Positions 59,780 through 64,000 of a stretch of 64,000 nt of DNA are shown here, in pieces. Each line of letters starts with the position of its first letter. Within the stretch, counting starts at the first letter, position 1. The stretch is from Planctomycetota bacterium (GTDB taxonomy: Bacteria > Planctomycetota > UBA1135 > GCA-002686595): NCBI GenBank assembly GCA_002862085.1, contig PKCK01000030.1:1-64000 (forward strand). Direction: 5' to 3'. Below the pieces are notes generated by a model. The model ran no database searches and had not been told where the DNA came from. It saw nothing but the letters and a program-made list of their open reading frames with translations. Both the position numbers and the translations under genes were made by a program.

Positions 59780-61282
59780 TCAGCGCGGCAGGTGGGGATT
59801 GGCCGTCGGCATCTTCGCGTCCACTTCCTCGCGCCAGGCGCCGAGCATCCGCGCGAGCCGCGCCGCGACCTCGGGGTGGTCGGCGCTGCACTCGTCGGCC
59901 TCGCCGGGGTCGCGCCCGAGGTGGTACAGCTCCCCGTCGGCGCCCCCGTCGGGCCGATAGCGCTCGACCCACTTCCAGTCCCCGAGGGCCACCGCGCCGC
60001 CCGGGAAGCCCCCCTGGTTGCCGTGGTGCGGGTAGTGCCAGAAGAGCGGCCGCTCCTCGGGCGCGGCTCCTCCGCGCAGCAGCGGCATCAGGTCGACCCC
60101 GTCGAGCTCGGCCCGGGGCGTCACGCCCGTCGCGGCGCAGATCGTCGGGAGCAGGTCCACGGACTGCATGGGCACCTCGTGCACCGCGCCCGCGGCGATC
60201 TGCCCTGGCCAGCGCACGACCCAGGGCTCGCGCACGCCGCCCTCGTAGAGCCAGCCCTTGCCCGCTCGCAAGGGCAGGTTGCTGGTCGGGTGGCCCTCGC
60301 TGGTGGAGAGTCCGCCGTTGTCGGAGGTGAACACGACGAGGGTGTCCTCCGCGAGGCCGAGCCGGTCGAGGGCGCCGAGCACCTCGCCCACCGCCTCGTC
60401 CATGGCCGCGACCATCGCCGCGTACACGGCGTGCTCCTGGACGAGGCGCACCTTGCGCGCGCCCTCCTTCCCCCACCGAGCCTCGAGGCCCAGCTCCTCG
60501 CGCTTGCGCTCGTAGCGCTCCACGAGGTCCGGCCGGCCCATCAGCGGCGTGTGCACCGAGTAGAAGCTCAGGGTGCAGAGCCAGCGCTCGTCGGCGTTCT
60601 GCTCGATGAAGCGCACGGTCTCCTCGGCGAGACGCGCCGGCAAGTGGTCGCCCTCCTTCGACTCGAGGCCGGGCATGTCGAAGGGATGGAAGTACTTGCC
60701 GCGGCCGTAGGGGCCGCCGCGGCGGTGGCCCGCCACGTTGACCTCGTAGCCCTGGGTCTGGGGCTCGAAGCCCTCGCCGCCGAGGTGCCACTTGCCGGCG
60801 AAGAACGTCCGGTAGCCGGCGCCCCGGAGGAGCTCCGCGTAGGTCTCCTCCTCGTGCACGAGGCGGTTCACGTAGGGCGCCGGGATCAGCGGCAGCTTCA
60901 CGAAGCGCCCGTAGCCCTTCCGCTCCCCGCGCGCCGCCGCGAGGATCGGCCCGGGCTGGGGCGCGCCGAAGTAGTCGGTCGTGTCGAGCCGCGCCGGGTG
61001 ACGCCCGGTCATCAGGCTCGCGCGCGTCGGGCTGCACACCGGGCAGGCCGCGTAGCCGCGCGTGAAGCGCGCGCCCTGGGCGCTGAGCCGGTCGAGGTGC
61101 GGGGTGTCGTGGAAGGTCGCGGGGTTCTCGAAGCCCACGTCCATGAACCCGAGATCGTCAGCGACGATGACCAGGACGTTGGGCCGGGGGGCCGGCTCGG
61201 CGTCGTGCGCCGTCGGGGTCCCGGCGCAGGAGGCCAGGAGGAGGAACGCCGCGGCGGCGGGGAGCGTCTTCGGTCGTTGCAT
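59780..61282 (-). CDS. Type I sulfatase, lipoprotein
   Basis: 500 residues from ATG 61282 with a lipoprotein signal (LLLASC, Cys19). Metal ligands D42-D43 (VADDLGFMDVG), the formylglycine motif C83-S-P-T-R87 (AACPVCSPTRASLMTG), YFAGKWHLGG and VFTSDNGG are all present, so unlike the other sulfatase of the window this one should be active. Activation needs formylglycine-generating enzyme or an anaerobic maturase, neither seen here. It likely desulfates a marine polysaccharide outside the cell. Confidence 0.94.
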   Translation of the reverse strand: MQRPKTLPAAAAFLLLASCAGTPTAHDAEPAPRPNVLVIVADDLGFMDVGFENPATFHDTPHLDRLSAQGARFTRGYAACPVCSPTRASLMTGRHPARLDTTDYFGAPQPGPILAAARGERKGYGRFVKLPLIPAPYVNRLVHEEETYAELLRGAGYRTFFAGKWHLGGEGFEPQTQGYEVNVAGHRRGGPYGRGKYFHPFDMPGLESKEGDHLPARLAEETVRFIEQNADERWLCTLSFYSVHTPLMGRPDLVERYERKREELGLEARWGKEGARKVRLVQEHAVYAAMVAAMDEAVGEVLGALDRLGLAEDTLVVFTSDNGGLSTSEGHPTSNLPLRAGKGWLYEGGVREPWVVRWPGQIAAGAVHEVPMQSVDLLPTICAATGVTPRAELDGVDLMPLLRGGAAPEERPLFWHYPHHGNQGGFPGGAVALGDWKWVERYRPDGGADGELYHLGRDPGEADECSADHPEVAARLARMLGAWREEVDAKMPTANPHLPR

Positions 61283-61394
61283 GGGCCTCGCGTTTCGAGC
61301 TGGGGTCGCACCCCAGGGTAGGCGCCGGGCCACCGTGGCCGTGAGGATCTGCGCCCCGGAGCGCCCGCGGATCGAACTCGCGAGCGCGCGCTGC

Positions 61395-63248
61395 TCAGGG
61401 CGTCGCGCCGGCGACGAAGGCCGCGGCGCGCGCCTCTGCCGGCCGCCCGCTCCCGAGTGCTCCGCGCTCCCATCCGTGGGGCAGGTGATTCCCGATTTTC
61501 CTCTCGAGCGCCTCCAGGTTTCCGTAGACGCCCTCCATCCGGCGACGCAGCCCATCGGGATCAGCGCCCTCGCCGCCCACCTGCCCGAGCACGACCATCA
61601 GCTGCGCGGCGGCCCGATCGCGGGCTTCGCCGCTGGCGGCCGGGTCGCTGGCCTCCGAGAGCGCGAGGGCGACCATCAGCTGCTGGAGCAGGCGCCGCTC
61701 CTGCCGCACGAAGCGTTCGACGGCGCGGAACATCGTGACGTCCAGGTGCACAGCCCCGCTGGACGGATCGTGGAAGGAGCCGGCCCACGTCCGCTCCCAG
61801 CTGTCACGCTCGACGCCGCCATCGTGGAAGGTGACTTCGACGGCGGGGAAGCCCGGGACCTCGTCGCGCGCCCGCGCGACGATCGCCTCCAGCCGGGTGG
61901 TCAGCGACGGCTCGGCCTCGCGCGCCCGCGCGTCCGCCGTGGCCGCCGAGCGATCGGGCCGCTCGACGAGATCCGCGGCGCCGTTCGCCACGACGTTCGA
62001 TCCACCGAGGAGGAGCCAGGCGATCGCGCCCGCCGCCGCGAGGCCCGCCGCGATGGCTCCGGGCCTCCAGCGCAGCTCGGCCACGTCCGCGGCGGCGCCG
62101 TCCGGTGCTGGACGGAACCGACGGCCCAGGGCGAGCAACGGCCGCTCGATGAAGCGATAGGAGATCGACGACACCAGGAAGGCCAACCCGAGCACGATCG
62201 CGACCCGCGCAGGGGTGGGGATCACGTAGGGGTAGGGGACACTCCCCCACACGCCGCCGGCGAAGAAGATCGGCACGTGGTAGATGTACAGGCCGTAGCT
62301 GATCCGCCCGACCGCCCGGAGCGGCGCCGCGCGAAGGAGGCGGGCGTGCGGAGCGCGCGAGCCGGACCAGGCGATGCCCGACACCACGAGCGCGAGGCTC
62401 AGGCACGGGAAGCCGATGACGCTGAGACCCAGCTTGATGGAGTTCAGGGCTCTCGGGTCGCCCTCGACCGCCGGGATCGCCAGGAGGTCGTCGAGCAGGC
62501 CCAGCGCTTTCATTCCCCTCAGGTTGAAGACGAGCCACATGACCGTGCCGGCCACGATCAGGCCGCGGGCGAGGGCCCTGGAGTCACGGATGCGCTGCTC
62601 GCTGTAGGCGAGGAGACCGCCGAGGCCGAGGCTCGCGAAGCGAATCGTGGAGGAGCGGAAGACGAACGCACTCATGGCCTCGGTGCGGTCTCCCCAGGCC
62701 GGCCCCGAGTAAGCCCACAGCAGCGAGCCGATCGCGAGCGGGAAGACTCCGAAGAGGATCACCCGACGACTCGCTCGCGGGCTGAGGAGCGCGACGATCG
62801 GCGGCCAGAGCAGGTAGTAGTGCTCCTCGATCGCGAGGGACCATGAATGCGGCAGCGGGCCGGGCTCGTCCATGGCCATGAAGCCGAAGTTGGACGTGTA
62901 GGTCGCGCACGTCAGGGCCTGCTGCCAGTTCATGTACGGCAGCAGGATCAGGATGGCGAGGTAGTAGATCGGGAAGATCCGCAGGAACCGTCGCATCAAG
63001 AAGAAGCGCAGCGGCACGTTGTTCCCGCAGTCCACCAGCAGGATCCGGGTGATCAGGAACCCGGACAGCACGAAGAAGAGGTCGACGCCGAAGTCGCCCG
63101 GCAGCACGATGGTGCGGATCAACGCAACCGTCTCTCCGAAGACGTACATCGGGAGATGGATCCAGATGACGAGCAGGACCGCGACCCCTCGCAGCCCGTC
63201 GAGCTCGGGCACGTGGTCCTTCCGGAAGCTTCGAGGCGCGGACGGCAT
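61395..63248 (-). CDS. Acyltransferase 3 (OafA/YrhL-type) with C-terminal soluble extension
   Basis: 617 residues from ATG 63248. The acyltransferase-3 domain (about 10-385) has the motif ELDGLRGVAVLLVIWIH, the FGVDLFFVLSGFLITR loop and HSWSLAIEEHYYLLWP; about ten helices are visible. An eleventh hydrophobic segment (about 408-425) leads to a hydrophilic, mostly helical extension of roughly 190 residues with no family match that I can name. Such enzymes O-acylate surface glycans or lipids. Confidence 0.88.
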   Translation of the reverse strand: MPSAPRSFRKDHVPELDGLRGVAVLLVIWIHLPMYVFGETVALIRTIVLPGDFGVDLFFVLSGFLITRILLVDCGNNVPLRFFLMRRFLRIFPIYYLAILILLPYMNWQQALTCATYTSNFGFMAMDEPGPLPHSWSLAIEEHYYLLWPPIVALLSPRASRRVILFGVFPLAIGSLLWAYSGPAWGDRTEAMSAFVFRSSTIRFASLGLGGLLAYSEQRIRDSRALARGLIVAGTVMWLVFNLRGMKALGLLDDLLAIPAVEGDPRALNSIKLGLSVIGFPCLSLALVVSGIAWSGSRAPHARLLRAAPLRAVGRISYGLYIYHVPIFFAGGVWGSVPYPYVIPTPARVAIVLGLAFLVSSISYRFIERPLLALGRRFRPAPDGAAADVAELRWRPGAIAAGLAAAGAIAWLLLGGSNVVANGAADLVERPDRSAATADARAREAEPSLTTRLEAIVARARDEVPGFPAVEVTFHDGGVERDSWERTWAGSFHDPSSGAVHLDVTMFRAVERFVRQERRLLQQLMVALALSEASDPAASGEARDRAAAQLMVVLGQVGGEGADPDGLRRRMEGVYGNLEALERKIGNHLPHGWERGALGSGRPAEARAAAFVAGATP

Positions 63249-63483
63249 GCCCTCAAGGCTAACCCGCAGGGGGGGCGGACTCACCTTCGGCGCGGTGATC
63301 GGCGAAGCGCAGCTGGCGCTGTCCCGGGCTGCCGCTGACGCCCCGCGCCGCTCGCTCGAACGGACCCGGCGAGCCCCCGGAGTCGCCGTCCCACCGGGCC
63401 TTCGGGCCCGGCTCGAACGCGCTGGCGAAGCCTCCCGGGCCAGCCTCTCTTCAGGGGCGCGCCGCGAACCGGCGGACGCCCGT

Positions 63484-63663
63484 TCACTTGGGGTCGTTCG
63501 TGGCCGCCTCCAGGTCGGCGTCGGCGCTGGAGGAGTCCTTGTCTTCGGCCTGCTCCACCGGAGCAGGATCAGAGCCGCTTCATCAGCCGTCCGGGGACGG
63601 GCAGCTGGTCAGGAGGACCGCCCCGACGGCGGCCCCGGCGAGGAGCTGGAGGTGTTTCTTCAT
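63484..63663 (-). pseudogene. Tiny lipoprotein frame interrupted by tandem in-frame UGA codons
   Basis: From ATG 63663 a lipoprotein signal is read (MKKHLQLLAGAAVGAVLLTSC, lipobox LLTSC, Cys21) and the frame stops at codon 27, TGA 63585-63583, immediately followed by TGA 63582-63580. The same frame then stays open for 31 acidic codons (SGSDPAPVEQAEDKD and onward) to TGA 63486-63484. Either the real product is a 26-residue lipoprotein, the gene has decayed, or UGA is recoded. A perfect 8-bp hairpin (63567-63549) lies just downstream of the double UGA. Confidence 0.45.
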
Positions 63664-63866
63664 GGATGTCGTCCGGATGCCGCGCCTCGGCGGCGTTCAC
63701 GACCGAGCATCCGCGGATCACCCGCCCACGTCATGTTTGGCTTGTGTATACATGCGCTTCCGAGCCGAGTCATCGGCGCCGACGAGCGTACGACCGGGTG
63801 CCAGCGATCGCCGATCGCCTCCCGCCGGGCACCGCCGATCGCACCCACCCTGCCCCACCCTTCGCC

Positions 63867-64000
63867 ATGCACCTGACCCGCCCCCTCCAGGCCGGAGCCA
63901 TCGCGCTCGTCCTCGGCACGGCCGCGGCCGCGCCGTTGCTCGCGCCTGCACCTCCCGCGTCCGACCGGCTCCCGAAGCCCTCCCTCGAGACCTTCCGCCA
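63867..64000 (+). CDS. Start of a secreted protein, 3' truncated by the window
   Basis: ATG 63867 opens a signal peptide (MHLTRPLQAGAIALVLGTAAAAPLL) and continues as a proline-rich segment (APAPPASDRLPKPSLETFR) to the edge. Only 44 residues are visible, so no function can be given. About 120 bases upstream lies an AT-rich palindrome TGTATACA (63745-63752) in a GC-rich region; it could be a -10 element or an operator. Confidence 0.6.
   Translation, partial: MHLTRPLQAGAIALVLGTAAAAPLLAPAPPASDRLPKPSLETFR

Noticed and set aside
63484-63663. Genome-wide reading of UGA as tryptophan
   Set aside because: UGA ends many clearly intact genes in this window (for example lepA, etfA, groEL) at the expected family lengths, so it is a normal stop codon here.

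Overview
The window looks like chromosome from a very GC-rich member of the Planctomycetota. The evidence is the family content: a DUF1080 protein, a PVC-type haem-binding protein with HEAT repeats and a CxxCH cytochrome, two sulfatases, a TPR lipoprotein translationally coupled to an FG-GAP/ASPIC (CRTAC1-like) lipoprotein, and a subtilase with the C-terminal domain common in secreted planctomycete proteins. I think a Saltatorellus/Engelhardtia-like lineage is plausible, but that is inference from gene content and base composition. No insertion sequence, prophage, CRISPR array or rRNA was seen. One tRNA, tRNA-Val(CAC), is present. Gene density is high, with many 4-base ATGA or GTGA overlaps and with GTG and TTG starts.

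Layout. 1-6.2 kb: secreted or envelope proteins (DUF1080, a G8 parallel beta-helix protein, a PVC cytochrome). 6.3-7.6 kb: a disrupted membrane-protein gene and an HD-domain hydrolase. 7.6-12.7 kb: a minus-strand ilvE/pterin dehydratase pair facing a plus-strand run (FIST sensor, rhodanese, CysQ-type phosphatase, APH-like kinase). 13-21.6 kb: a hairpin-rich intergenic stretch, a small zinc-ribbon protein, then housekeeping genes: rph-rdgB, lepA, signal peptidase I, lptB and etfBA. 21.7-30 kb: two Nudix hydrolases, an ABC exporter, and a minus-strand operon of XdhC-like protein, GT39-like/TPR membrane protein and sulfatase, preceded by the tRNA.

30-42 kb: an ECF-like sigma factor, ligA, cytidine deaminase, a DUF669-like gene, the TPR/CRTAC1 pair, a histone-deacetylase-family enzyme, a tandem endonuclease/exonuclease/phosphatase protein, rfbC and an EF-hand protein. 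42-52.9 kb: a large unknown secreted protein, an M19 dipeptidase, a receiver-only response regulator behind a sigma-54-like promoter, groES-groEL, a class V aminotransferase, a small membrane protein, a HAD phosphatase and a cobalamin-binding protein. 53-64 kb: the subtilase, an APC permease fused to regulatory domains, a DMT transporter, a parvulin, a second sulfatase, an acyltransferase, a tiny lipoprotein frame interrupted by two adjacent UGA codons, and the start of another secreted protein.

Most of the window is ordinary housekeeping and envelope biology, and I see no obvious multi-gene novel system. The observations most worth following are the lipoprotein frame with in-frame UGA-UGA followed by a SECIS-like hairpin (63.5 kb), the cluster of GGAGA-loop hairpins (13.0-13.2 kb), the sigma-54-like promoter at 46.46 kb, and several unusual domain architectures: the G8/CEMIP-like protein, signal peptidase I with a roughly 250-residue insertion, the APC-EIIA-TrkA_C fusion and the tandem EEP protein. 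Long perfect GC-rich stems without U-tracts mark several gene ends and probably act as terminators.
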